Below are positions 15,519 through 22,370 of a DNA stretch of 32,036 nucleotides, piece by piece (positions within the stretch are counted from its first letter, which is position 1; every line of letters begins with the position of its first letter). The notes below the pieces were generated by a model. That model worked only from the letters and a program-made list of their open reading frames with translations, had not been told where the DNA came from and did no database searches. The DNA is from Eggerthellaceae bacterium (GTDB lineage: Bacteria > Actinomycetota > Coriobacteriia > Coriobacteriales > Eggerthellaceae): the NCBI GenBank assembly GCA_017511465.1, contig JAFWJU010000018.1, positions 1 through 32,036 of the forward strand, in the 5' to 3' direction. Made by a program: the position numbers and the translations under genes.

Positions 15519-16832
15519 CTATGGCGTGTTTGAGCGATCGCGTGCTGCAGCCTCGGTGCGATACGCTTCCCAACCCCTTTCGGACGGATGGTAGAAGCAG
15601 CCGCGCTCGAGGCCCTCGGGCAGATAGCGTTGGTCGACCCAGCCGGCTTCGTAATTGTGGGGATACTTGTACTCGCCGTAGTCTTCGGAACCCGGGCGGT
15701 GCCGGTCTCGCAAATAGGAGGGAACGTCGCGCACCGGACCATGGCGGACTTCGGCGAGCGCTGCGTCGATGCCCGCTTCGCAAGCGTTGCTCTTGGGCGC
15801 CAGCGCTATGTACGTTGCAGCTTGTGCCAGGTTGATGCGACATTCGGGATAGCCGATGACTTCAGCCGACTTGAAAGCGGCATGCGCTATGAGCAAGGCT
15901 TGCGGATCGGCATTGCCGACGTCTTCCGATGCGCAGATAAGGATGCGGCGTGCGATGAACTTGGGGTCTTCGCCGCCGTCAATCATGCGCGCCAGCCAAT
16001 ACAGCGCGGCATCGGGATCGCTTCCGCGCATCGACTTGATGAACGCGGAAATGATGTCGTAATGCATGTCCTTGTTCTTGTCGTAGGGCACGTTGCGGTG
16101 AGGGTTGGCCAACCCGACGGACTCGCGCGTTACGACAACCGGCGCTTGCGGAGTGCCGTCGCCGGCCATTTGCGCTGCCAATTCGAGCGACGTGAGCGCC
16201 GCCCGCCCATCGCCACCGGCAAGCATTACCAGGGCGTCGAGAGCATCGGGCTGCAGCGTGTAACGCCCCGCCAGGCCGCGCTCGTCCGTTAGCGCACGAT
16301 TGATGAGGTCGACGATGTCCTCGTCGGTTAAACTGCGCAGCTCGACGACGCGCGAACGCGACAACAACGCCGAATTGACTTCGAAGTAGGGGTTTTCGGT
16401 CGTGGCGCCGATAAGCACGAGCGTGCGGTTTTCGACCGCATGCAGCAACGAGTCTTGCTGGGCGCGGTTGAACCGGTGAATCTCGTCGACGAACAGGATG
16501 GTGCGCCTGCCCATGTTCAGGCGGTCGGCAGCAGCTTTTATCTCGCGGCGAAGATCCGAAACCGTGCCGCCGATGGCGGACACTTCGACGAATTCGGCTT
16601 GGGTCGATTCGGCCACGATATGCGCAATGGACGTCTTGCCCGTACCAGCCGGACCGAACAAGATGACGGATGTGAGCACGTCGCGCTCGATAGCCGTTCG
16701 CAGCCAACTGCCGGGCCCGCATGCCTCGCCTTGCCCCACAAGCTCGTCGAGCGTGCGCGGCCGCATGCGAACCGCCAGCGGGGCGTTTGCGAACGCCGCG
16801 CGATCTTCCACTTCTGTGAACAACGTATCCAT
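15519..16832 (-). CDS. rarA: Replication-associated recombination protein A (RarA/MgsA AAA+ ATPase)
   Basis: 437 residues. Walker A GPAGTGKT (60-67), Walker B ILFVDEIH (112-119), sensor-1 GATTENP (142-148) and the SALLSRSRV arginine-finger region mark a clamp-loader-like AAA+ protein. The C-terminal MgsA domain has DPDAALYWLARMIDGGEDP and the ending EYKYPHNYEAGWVDQRYLPEGL, typical of RarA. It acts on stalled replication forks and single-stranded gaps with SSB and RecA. No ribosome-binding site precedes ATG 16832; instead a promoter places the transcription start at or next to the A of the ATG, which suggests a leaderless mRNA. Downstream the coiled-coil/AI-2E pair is probably transcribed separately. 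Confidence 0.95.
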   Translation of the reverse strand: MDTLFTEVEDRAAFANAPLAVRMRPRTLDELVGQGEACGPGSWLRTAIERDVLTSVILFGPAGTGKTSIAHIVAESTQAEFVEVSAIGGTVSDLRREIKAAADRLNMGRRTILFVDEIHRFNRAQQDSLLHAVENRTLVLIGATTENPYFEVNSALLSRSRVVELRSLTDEDIVDLINRALTDERGLAGRYTLQPDALDALVMLAGGDGRAALTSLELAAQMAGDGTPQAPVVVTRESVGLANPHRNVPYDKNKDMHYDIISAFIKSMRGSDPDAALYWLARMIDGGEDPKFIARRILICASEDVGNADPQALLIAHAAFKSAEVIGYPECRINLAQAATYIALAPKSNACEAGIDAALAEVRHGPVRDVPSYLRDRHRPGSEDYGEYKYPHNYEAGWVDQRYLPEGLERGCFYHPSERGWEAYRTEAAARDRSNTP

Positions 16833-16838
16833 GCGTGC

Positions 16839-16866
16839 ATCATATCACGCGAACACCTGTTTGCAA
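16839..16866 (-). promoter_or_regulatory. Promoter of rarA, apparently leaderless
   Basis: -35 TTGCAA (16861-16866), 16-bp spacer, -10 TATGAT (16839-16844) on the minus strand. The -10 ends 6 bp before the ATG, so transcription would begin at about the first base of the start codon. Confidence 0.75.
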
Positions 16867-16976
16867 ATGAATAAAGGACTGGGAGCCGGGAACAGGCATC
16901 GGATGAAACTCAACCCAAAACGCTCGGCTATTGTCAAGACTTTTCTTTACATGTCAAGTACGCTAGGCTCGTATCA

Positions 16977-17145
16977 GGCCCCGTTCTCGAAGCCGCTTTA
17001 CAGTGGTGGACCGACATACAAATTTACGGGAGCTCTAGATTGCGCGTGAAATGGGGATTCGCGTCCGTTGACGCGAAAGCCAGGCAGCAAGCTGCGAGCA
17101 CCCACCTTTCGAGGTGGGTTCATCCTTCCGGCCGGGGATGGGGCT
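16977..17145 (+). ncRNA. ssrS: Probable 6S RNA (structured regulatory RNA)
   Basis: About 169 nt. The two ends pair over 13 positions (16977-16989 with 17133-17145, with several G-U pairs), then continue with GCCG/CGGC after an AA bulge. A large unpaired central region follows, whose 3' side holds a small hairpin (CCCACCT-TTCG-AGGTGGG, 17101-17118). The top is a long irregular stem (GGGAGCTC with GAGCACCC, TTGC with GCAG) capped by TTCGCGTC-CGTT-GACGCGAA. Closing stem, central bubble with a small 3' hairpin, and terminal stem-loop at this length are the defining 6S RNA layout, which mimics an open promoter and binds sigma70-type RNA polymerase. A -10-like TAGGCT lies at 16964-16969. In Bacillus a 6S gene lies near rarA. 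I worked the fold out by hand; it could instead be another structured RNA. Confidence 0.62.
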
Positions 17146-17149
17146 ATTT

Positions 17150-17190
17150 CTAACGACCGCGGAGCGCAAACTTCCGCGGTCGTTAGTCTT
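17150..17190 (+). terminator. Strong hairpin ending the 6S-like transcript
   Basis: Perfect 14-bp stem CTAACGACCGCGGA (17150-17163) with its complement (17173-17186), a 9-nt loop, and a TCTTCTTCC pyrimidine tail on plus. The right arm overlaps the last bases of the convergent mscS gene, so it may also act on that transcript. Confidence 0.8.
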
Positions 17191-17995
17191 CTTCCCCGCT
17201 ATCATGCAATATTTCGGAAGAGTTCACACGGGTGTAAGGCGAAACGGCGCGCAGCGCTGCGTCGCGAGCTTCGCGCGCATAGGACGTGTCCTTAAGCACG
17301 AAACGCATTTTGGCCCAGGTGCCATACTCGCCGATTTGCGTCAGAAGAATCCACGGGTCCTTTTCGAGTTCGGCAACTTCCTCGACTGCCCGTTTGGCCA
17401 ACAGCTCCATCTCTCGAATGGTCTCGTCGATGTCGCGCGTGTCGTTCGTGAATGACAGCATCGTTGTCACGATGCAATTTGGCTCGACTTTTTCGACTTC
17501 GTTCGAATTGATCACTGCATTGGGAATGATGTGGATGTTGTGCTCGTAATCCTTTACCACGGTCTGGCGCCAATTAACGTCTTGCACGATGCCCTCGGTT
17601 TGGCCGATTACCACGTGGTCTCCCGGCATGATGATCCTCATCAGCGTCACCTGCAGGCCACCGATGAAGTTGCGTATCGTGTCCTGCAAGCCGAGGGACA
17701 GCGCAATGCCTCCGACGCCAAGGGCAGCCAGCAAGGCGTTGAGGTCGATGTTGAAACACGCCGACAGCATGATGGACAGCCCGATTACCCATACGGCGAT
17801 GCGCGCGATGTTGACGATGAGGCTGCACGAGGGAAGCGGTACGCCGTCGATTGACAAAAGCTTGCGAATAAGCCGCGTGGCCAAGAACGACACAACGGCC
17901 GTTATGACGATGATCACAAATGCGATAAGCCACTTTTGAAGCTCGCCGTCGCCAGCCATTTCGCGTACCCAGGAAACCACTCCGTCCATTTGCAT
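17183..17995 (-). CDS. MscS-family small-conductance mechanosensitive channel
   Basis: 270 residues. Three membrane helices lie at about 22-44, 58-80 and 86-115. The last is the pore-lining helix with alternating Ala/Gly (ALLAALGVGGIALSLGLQDTIRNFIGG), the MscS signature. The cytoplasmic beta domain (IIMPGDHVVIGQTEGIVQDVNWRQT, ...HIIPNAVINSN) and alpha/beta vestibule follow. It opens under membrane tension to release solutes on osmotic downshock. ATG 17995 is used; the second in-frame ATG two codons later is equally possible. It is the last gene of a minus-strand group with the small protein at 18014 (gap 18 bp) and the methyltransferase-like gene. Confidence 0.93.
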   Translation of the reverse strand: MQMDGVVSWVREMAGDGELQKWLIAFVIIVITAVVSFLATRLIRKLLSIDGVPLPSCSLIVNIARIAVWVIGLSIMLSACFNIDLNALLAALGVGGIALSLGLQDTIRNFIGGLQVTLMRIIMPGDHVVIGQTEGIVQDVNWRQTVVKDYEHNIHIIPNAVINSNEVEKVEPNCIVTTMLSFTNDTRDIDETIREMELLAKRAVEEVAELEKDPWILLTQIGEYGTWAKMRFVLKDTSYAREARDAALRAVSPYTRVNSSEILHDSGEED

Positions 17996-18013
17996 CCCAT
18001 CTCGAAGGCGCGA

Positions 18014-18271
18014 TTACTCCACTGTTCCGTACACCAGTCCCCACGCATGGCCGACAATCGCCGAGTTCAGCTGGTCGCACAAGCGCGCACGCGTGAACGT
18101 GCCCGGCGGTAGCAAGCTTACTATTTCGAGCAAATCGGCCGGCAAGTCGCCCGCCTCGGCTGCGATGACCACGTCGAGTCGGCGCACCTCGTAATCATAT
18201 GGCGCATCTTCGTACAAATCGTCGACGATTGCCTGCAAGACTCCGTATGCGGGGCTGGGCTCAACTGACAT
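18014..18271 (-). CDS. Small acidic protein of unknown function
   Basis: 85 residues, acidic (VDDLYEDAPYDYEVRRLDVVIAAEAGDLPADLLEIVSLLPPGTFTRARLCDQLNSAIVGHAWG). No signal peptide, membrane helix or metal-binding motif is seen; it should be a small globular alpha/beta cytosolic protein. It has a good AAGGAGA ribosome site ahead of ATG 18271 and sits between the methyltransferase-like gene (27 bp upstream) and mscS (18 bp downstream), so it is most likely a real operon member. I do not recognise the family. Confidence 0.72.
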   Translation of the reverse strand: MSVEPSPAYGVLQAIVDDLYEDAPYDYEVRRLDVVIAAEAGDLPADLLEIVSLLPPGTFTRARLCDQLNSAIVGHAWGLVYGTVE

Positions 18272-18298
18272 GGAGCTCTCCTTTTCGCGCAGAGTGGA

Positions 18299-19366
18299 TC
18301 AGGCGTCGGGCACCTGGCTCGTTCGAACATCGAGGCCTTGCACGGTTGCCGCAAGGGCCCCGGTGAAAGCAGGGGTCGCCGCACCGGTGGCGCGCAAGAA
18401 CTGCACGCCTGCGCCAAACAGTTTAACGGCGGCGGGAGCCATCGTATCGGGCGTGTACTCGTCGATTTCGTCAAGCGGCACGAGGCCCTTGGCTGCAGAC
18501 CCCTTCGAGGACTGGTCGCTTACGAAAAGCTGCGCCATGACCGGACGCGACGAGCGCTCTACCGCAATGCGGGCGTATTCGACCGCCTTGGCAATGGGGG
18601 CAGCCGTCTCGAAACCGATGACCGCTGCGCCCATGTCGACCATGACGTCGACGGCCGCAGGCCAGCAACCCGGATCGAGCGGCTTGCGGTACGCCGCAGG
18701 CGCAGGCGGTGCCGGCACATCATCCACGACCTCGAACCCGTCGGCGGTAATCGGATATGCAGACGCAACGCTGTCAAGCACGCGCTCGGCGTCATCGCGT
18801 TGACCGTCCTGCGCGTCGGCAGTTGTCAAAGCCCTTGCAGTTTCGCCAAGCGTAACCGAGGCGAACATGGGCTTGCCGCTTACCTGCGAAACGCCCATGA
18901 GCGCGCATTTCAAATCGACGAGGTCGGTGAACCCATTCAGCAGAAACGCGTCGAACACGCCGCCTTCGAACGCGCGCGCGGCGTCGGCATATTGGCTGCG
19001 GTTCTCGTTGAGCGATGCCTTCGAGGAGGGGTCCAGCGGCAGCCCGCAAGGACCGATTTCCACGAGGACGTGCTGCGGCTTAAGCTCGTTGGCAATGTCG
19101 AGGGCGGCGTTGGCCAGATGCGCCGCGTCGCCTTCCATGTTCAGATGGGCCAAGCGCGCCCGCGTGATGTCTTCGGTGGTGGTCGTCAGGCATTGGGCGC
19201 CCGCAACAACTTCGAGCCGAAGCGCATCGCGTATGGCGTCGGGTTCCATCAGGTTAAGGTACTGGCGGTCGCGGGCCGCATTCACGCCCTGGCGCGCGAG
19301 CAACGCATCTGCCGGAGCCGACACGACCAACATGTCATGATGAAACCGCAATTCGATATCGGGCAT
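18299..19366 (-). CDS. Homocysteine S-methyltransferase-like protein lacking zinc ligands
   Basis: 355 residues. The fold can be followed along its length: ALLARQGVNAARDRQYLNLMEPDAIRDALRLEVVAGAQCLTT (as in DGAMGT...NLTNPEVI...YIEAGADIIETNT), IGPCGLPLDP, FEGGVFDAFLLNGFTDLVDLKCAL, and DTMAPAAVKLFGAGVQFLRATGAATP. The last aligns with the MetH/BHMT segment ending in GGCCGTTP. The zinc-binding cysteines are missing: the usual GxNC is GFET (251-254) and GGCCGTTP is ATGAATP (326-332). It therefore cannot bind zinc in the normal way and is unlikely to activate homocysteine. It may be a non-catalytic or repurposed barrel. ATG 19366 is chosen for the AAAGGAA site; a start at 19390 has none. It is first of the group with the small protein and MscS. 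Confidence 0.78.
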   Translation of the reverse strand: MPDIELRFHHDMLVVSAPADALLARQGVNAARDRQYLNLMEPDAIRDALRLEVVAGAQCLTTTTEDITRARLAHLNMEGDAAHLANAALDIANELKPQHVLVEIGPCGLPLDPSSKASLNENRSQYADAARAFEGGVFDAFLLNGFTDLVDLKCALMGVSQVSGKPMFASVTLGETARALTTADAQDGQRDDAERVLDSVASAYPITADGFEVVDDVPAPPAPAAYRKPLDPGCWPAAVDVMVDMGAAVIGFETAAPIAKAVEYARIAVERSSRPVMAQLFVSDQSSKGSAAKGLVPLDEIDEYTPDTMAPAAVKLFGAGVQFLRATGAATPAFTGALAATVQGLDVRTSQVPDA

Positions 19367-19506
19367 GGGAGTTCCTTTCGACGCGACCATGATACCGCAC
19401 GAGCGCGGTTGGAAGGATGGGCAATGGGGACGGGCAACGTTGCGTCGCTGTAACCGTCTTCACAATTTGAGCGAATCCCTGACATACGGGCTTCAAAAGG
19501 CTTTTT

Positions 19507-19638
19507 TATAATGTGCCTAGCACGGCGAAGGCTCCCCTCCTTCAAAGTGTCACTGCTAAGAGCAGTAGCGGTGCCAAGACACCGCATCATCCCCTCCTTA
19601 GACGAGGCCCGCAAACCGAGCGGGCCTCGTCGCATTTT
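19507..19638 (+). ncRNA. Candidate small RNA with two anti-Shine-Dalgarno (CCCCUCCUU) motifs
   Basis: A perfect -10 TATAAT (19507-19512) predicts a start near 19519; the -35 is poor. The transcript has a hairpin GAAGG-CTCCCCT-CCTTC (19527-19543) that displays CCCC in its loop, then ACTGCT-AAG-AGCAGT (19552-19566), a CGGTG/CACCG hairpin, a single-stranded second CCCCTCCTT (19591-19599), and a 12-bp terminator stem with a TTTT tail. C-rich loops complementary to ribosome-binding sites are typical of trans-acting sRNAs such as RsaE-type RNAs. No open frame with a ribosome site exists on this strand. On the minus strand the same motifs read as AAGGAGGGG, but that strand lacks a promoter or terminator here. 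Confidence 0.55.
19601..19638 (+). terminator. Terminator of the small RNA
   Basis: 12-bp perfect stem GACGAGGCCCGC (19601-19612) and GCGGGCCTCGTC (19620-19631), a 7-nt loop, then GCATTTTC. It also lies 8 bp past the stop of the convergent serine hydrolase gene, though the T-tract is on the plus strand. Confidence 0.88.
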
Positions 19639-20862
19639 CTACATCTGATTGCGAACGGCAAATAGTGCGCGGGCAAGGTCTGTGACGTTTTCCTCCGTCA
19701 GCCCCTCGTCGAACTGCCCCGTGATGACGACCATTAGATACGTGTGGCCGTCTAGCTCGATGATGCCGGCATCCGTAACGGAGGCGTACCCCTCTTCGCC
19801 GATCCAACCGCCCTTGTTGATGACGGTGGCGCCCGTCTCGCTAACGGCGTCGCGGATGAACGACGTTTCGGTCGAGCCGAGCACCCCGGCAAACCACTGG
19901 GCATCTTCGGACCCGCTTTTGACATATTGCAGGATTTCAGTCCAGAACGAAGCCAGGCTCCTAGCCGACATGGGCGGATACAGGTCGAATACGTAATCGT
20001 CAAACCACACGTCGTGGGCGTTAAGCCACTCGCCGTAATACCCGTCACCCGAATAGTTGTAGGCGAAGCTCTCGTAAGCGTCGTTGTCGGAATACGTGAT
20101 GGCCTCTTCGATGTTGTAGCGCTCCCATTCGTCTGCGCTCGCGCCGTTCGTTAATGCGTAAAGGGTCAGAACCGCTTTGGCTGCGCTGGCAATGTATATC
20201 TCTTCATCGGCGTTATAAGACAAACCATGGCCGGTGCTCATGTCAAGGAACACGAAACCGCAATCACCGAGTTCTTCAATCGACGAAATCGCCGACTTTA
20301 TCTCGCTTGTGTCGAACGAGCAAGGTTCGGCGGAAACCGAATCGCTGTCGACGAGAATTGTTTCGATCGACTTCGACCCGGGAATCGAGAGCACCGTTGT
20401 CGGGCTTATGTCCTTTGCGTTTCCAGCAAGCCCGCCCGTTGAAGAATCTGCCCCGGGGATTATCGAGTTAACGGCCTCGGTGGCCTTGTCAACCGTTTCC
20501 CGCGTTTGTGCTTCGGCTTCCCTCTGGGCGCTGTCGTCGCCCGAACCAGACGACAACACGAAGCCCAATAGAGCCAACACGCAGATGAGAACGAACGCCA
20601 AACCCGCAATCAACCCCACATGCATGGGCTTGATGTTGATTGAGGAAGGAAGAGCCCGATTGGACGAGCTGCCGCTAGCATGTCGACTCGAAGCCCGCTT
20701 CTCTGACGAAGAGTACCGGCTTGAATCGCGATTGCGCCGTTCATTATCGTACGAATCGCCAGACGCGCGGGACGCGCCGGAACGCCTCGGACGCCCAGAT
20801 GCGGTGCTCTTTTCTGAGTGTCTGCCGTCAGACGGCCTGCGCATGTTGTGGCGCTCTGCCAT
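19639..20862 (-). CDS. Membrane-anchored beta-lactamase-fold serine hydrolase
   Basis: 407 residues. A cytoplasmic Ser/Arg-rich, disordered N-terminus (1-80) precedes one membrane helix (about 82-104), a Ser/Thr/Asp linker, and an extracellular class-A-beta-lactamase-like domain (about 185-405). The active-site set is complete: SAAK (226-229) with the nucleophilic Ser, SDN (258-260), and NKGG (349-352) in place of KTG. Proteins of this group are beta-lactamases, D,D-peptidases or transpeptidase-like hydrolases acting on peptidoglycan or beta-lactams; which one cannot be told. The long basic cytoplasmic tail is unusual for a lactamase and may be a phosphorylation or localisation region. It follows galU by 18 bp and is probably co-transcribed with it. 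Confidence 0.82.
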   Translation of the reverse strand: MAERHNMRRPSDGRHSEKSTASGRPRRSGASRASGDSYDNERRNRDSSRYSSSEKRASSRHASGSSSNRALPSSINIKPMHVGLIAGLAFVLICVLALLGFVLSSGSGDDSAQREAEAQTRETVDKATEAVNSIIPGADSSTGGLAGNAKDISPTTVLSIPGSKSIETILVDSDSVSAEPCSFDTSEIKSAISSIEELGDCGFVFLDMSTGHGLSYNADEEIYIASAAKAVLTLYALTNGASADEWERYNIEEAITYSDNDAYESFAYNYSGDGYYGEWLNAHDVWFDDYVFDLYPPMSARSLASFWTEILQYVKSGSEDAQWFAGVLGSTETSFIRDAVSETGATVINKGGWIGEEGYASVTDAGIIELDGHTYLMVVITGQFDEGLTEENVTDLARALFAVRNQM

Positions 20863-20880
20863 GAGCCTGCTTCTTCCGGG

Positions 20881-21693
20881 CTACGCGCCCCTGCGGTTGA
20901 ACAGGACGTTGTTCGTCTGTAGCCAGCTCTCGATGGTTCCGGTATCGAAGCCTTCGGCGGGATCGATGATAAGCGCGTACATCTCTTCTTCGCGCAACAC
21001 GGCATCGAGCGCGTCAGTCAGCTGGATTTCGCCGCCAACGCCTGGCTTCACATCGGCAAGCAGCTGCATCACACGTGGGCTTAGCAGGTAGCGCCCGAAC
21101 ACGGCAAGATCGCTTGGCGCGTCTTCGGGAGCAGGCTTCTCGACAAGCGAATCGACTTTCCACACGTCATCGGTGATTGCCTCGCCCGCAATGACGCCGA
21201 AACGCTTCACGTCTTCGTGGGGAACGGGCATGACCGCGATGACGCTGGCTCCGTCGTGTTCGTCGGATATTTCCTGCATACGCGGCAGCATCTCGTTACC
21301 AGGAACCAATACATCGCCGAGCAACACGTAAAATGCGTCGTCCCCGGTCTTTTCGGCAGCGCAGCGAACGGCATGGCCAAGTCCCAGCGCCTCTTCCTGG
21401 TATACGTAGCTGACGTTCATGTTGCCCACTCGCTCGACCTCGTCGGCATAGGCGTCTTTACCAGCTGCGCGCAGCATCGCGACAAGCTCTGGATTGGGGG
21501 AGAAATGGTCCTCGATGACCTTCTTCTGACGGCTGTTGATGATGACGACCTCGTCAGCGGCACTCGCAAGGCCCTCTTCGACCACATATTGGATTGCGGG
21601 GCGATCGACGACGAGCAGCATTTCCTTTGGTTGTGCCTTCGTGGCCGGCAAGAAACGCGTGCCAAGTCCTGCGGCGGGAATAAGAGCCTTCAT
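20881..21693 (-). CDS. galU: UTP-glucose-1-phosphate uridylyltransferase
   Basis: 270 residues. The nucleotidyltransferase signature PAAGLGTRFLPATKAQPKEML (7-27) is exact for GalU; KPAPEDAPSDLAVFGRYLL and DPAEGFDTGTIESWLQTN are the sugar-binding and C-terminal features. It makes UDP-glucose from UTP and glucose-1-phosphate for cell-wall polymers, glycolipids and exopolysaccharide. AAGGGGG precedes ATG 21693, and an extended -10 promoter lies about 45 bp upstream. The neighbouring membrane-anchored hydrolase suggests a cell-envelope transcription unit. Confidence 0.95.
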   Translation of the reverse strand: MKALIPAAGLGTRFLPATKAQPKEMLLVVDRPAIQYVVEEGLASAADEVVIINSRQKKVIEDHFSPNPELVAMLRAAGKDAYADEVERVGNMNVSYVYQEEALGLGHAVRCAAEKTGDDAFYVLLGDVLVPGNEMLPRMQEISDEHDGASVIAVMPVPHEDVKRFGVIAGEAITDDVWKVDSLVEKPAPEDAPSDLAVFGRYLLSPRVMQLLADVKPGVGGEIQLTDALDAVLREEEMYALIIDPAEGFDTGTIESWLQTNNVLFNRRGA

Positions 21694-21738
21694 GAGTCCC
21701 CCTTCGGGTTACGCGGATGCGGTCTGCGCTGATAATTC

Positions 21739-21747
21739 AGTATAGCA
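21739..21747 (-). promoter_or_regulatory. Extended -10 promoter of galU
   Basis: TGCTATACT on the minus strand (TGN plus TATACT). The -35 is weak, as is common with an extended -10. The predicted leader is about 40 nt. Confidence 0.6.
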
Positions 21748-21861
21748 CCCGGCATCGCGGGCGCTGCTGCCACAAACATGCCCAACGCGCCTGCTATTTA
21801 GTGACTCTTTTGACCAAATTAACGTAGTCTTTGCCGAATTATGCAGCCTCTTTGCAGAGGG

Positions 21862-21891
21862 TGGAAAACATATTTGTGCGCGTGCTAGAAT
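21862..21891 (+). promoter_or_regulatory. Promoter of the veg-like gene
   Basis: Extended -10 TGC-TAGAAT (-10 at 21886-21891) with a -35-like TGGAAA (21862-21867), 18-bp spacer. It lies about 40 bp before the start codon. Confidence 0.6.
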
Positions 21892-21932
21892 AGCCGACGA
21901 TAAAAATGCTCCGCTATGGAAAAGAGAAGCAC

Positions 21933-22286
21933 ATGGACCTTGCACAACAGGCTAAAATCGTCGATTCCATCCACGACACGCTGAATGATTTCGTCGGTCA
22001 GAGACTCCGCGTGAAGGCAAACATGGGCCGCTCGAAAATCGTCGAGAGCGAAGGCGTGCTAACGCAGGTCCATCCCCGTTTGTTCATCATGGAAATCGAC
22101 CGCAAGCGCGGCCGCACTGCCCGCCAATCCTACCAGTATGTCGATGTGCTTACCGGCACTGTCGAGCTGTCGCAGAACGGCGAGCCGCTGTTCGAGCCGT
22201 TCATCATCGAGCCCGAACCCGAACTGCCGCCGATTTCGCTTGATGGCATCAGCCTTGACCCGAGCATCGACGAGATGCTGGCGTAA
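21933..22286 (+). CDS. veg: Veg-family protein
   Basis: 117 residues from ATG 21933. The core GQRLRVKANMGRSKIVESEGVLTQVHPRLFIMEI and QSYQYVDVLTGTVEL are the Veg (DUF1021) signature. Bacillus Veg is a small cytosolic protein that affects biofilm genes and spore outgrowth; its molecular role is not settled. Here an acidic tail (EPEPELPPISLDG...) extends beyond the usual 86-residue Veg length by about 30 residues. A purine tract (GGAAAAGAGAAG) precedes the ATG; the frame is open to 21906, but the upstream ATG has no ribosome site. It ends in a strong terminator shared with the convergent adhesin gene. Confidence 0.9.
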   Translation: MDLAQQAKIVDSIHDTLNDFVGQRLRVKANMGRSKIVESEGVLTQVHPRLFIMEIDRKRGRTARQSYQYVDVLTGTVELSQNGEPLFEPFIIEPEPELPPISLDGISLDPSIDEMLA

Positions 22287-22308
22287 CAAGCATCAGACAG
22301 AGACTGAA

Positions 22309-22340
22309 ACGGGGTGCCTGCAACCAGGCACCCCGTTTTT
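22309..22340 (+). terminator. Bidirectional terminator between veg and the adhesin gene
   Basis: 12-bp perfect stem ACGGGGTGCCTG (22309-22320) with CAGGCACCCCGT (22325-22336), a CAAC loop, and TTTTT on plus; a shorter TTT tail on minus serves the convergent adhesin transcript. Confidence 0.95.
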
Positions 22341-22370
22341 ATCGGCCGCATCAACTTGTGGTCGAAAGCC

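Noticed and set aside
17066..17090. c-di-GMP-I riboswitch-like motif (GACGCGAAAGCC)
   Set aside because: Only this short string resembles the GEMM core GACGCAAAGCC; the preceding helix and the tetraloop-receptor half are missing, there is no downstream plus-strand gene, and the bases are used in the apical hairpin of the 6S-like fold.
19282..19587. Minus-strand short ORF with AAGGAGGGG just before ATGATG
   Set aside because: The ribosome-site-like sequence is attractive, but the frame overlaps the start of the methyltransferase-like gene, the product has no recognisable features, and the same DNA is better explained as a plus-strand sRNA with promoter and T-tailed terminator. It is kept in mind as an alternative.
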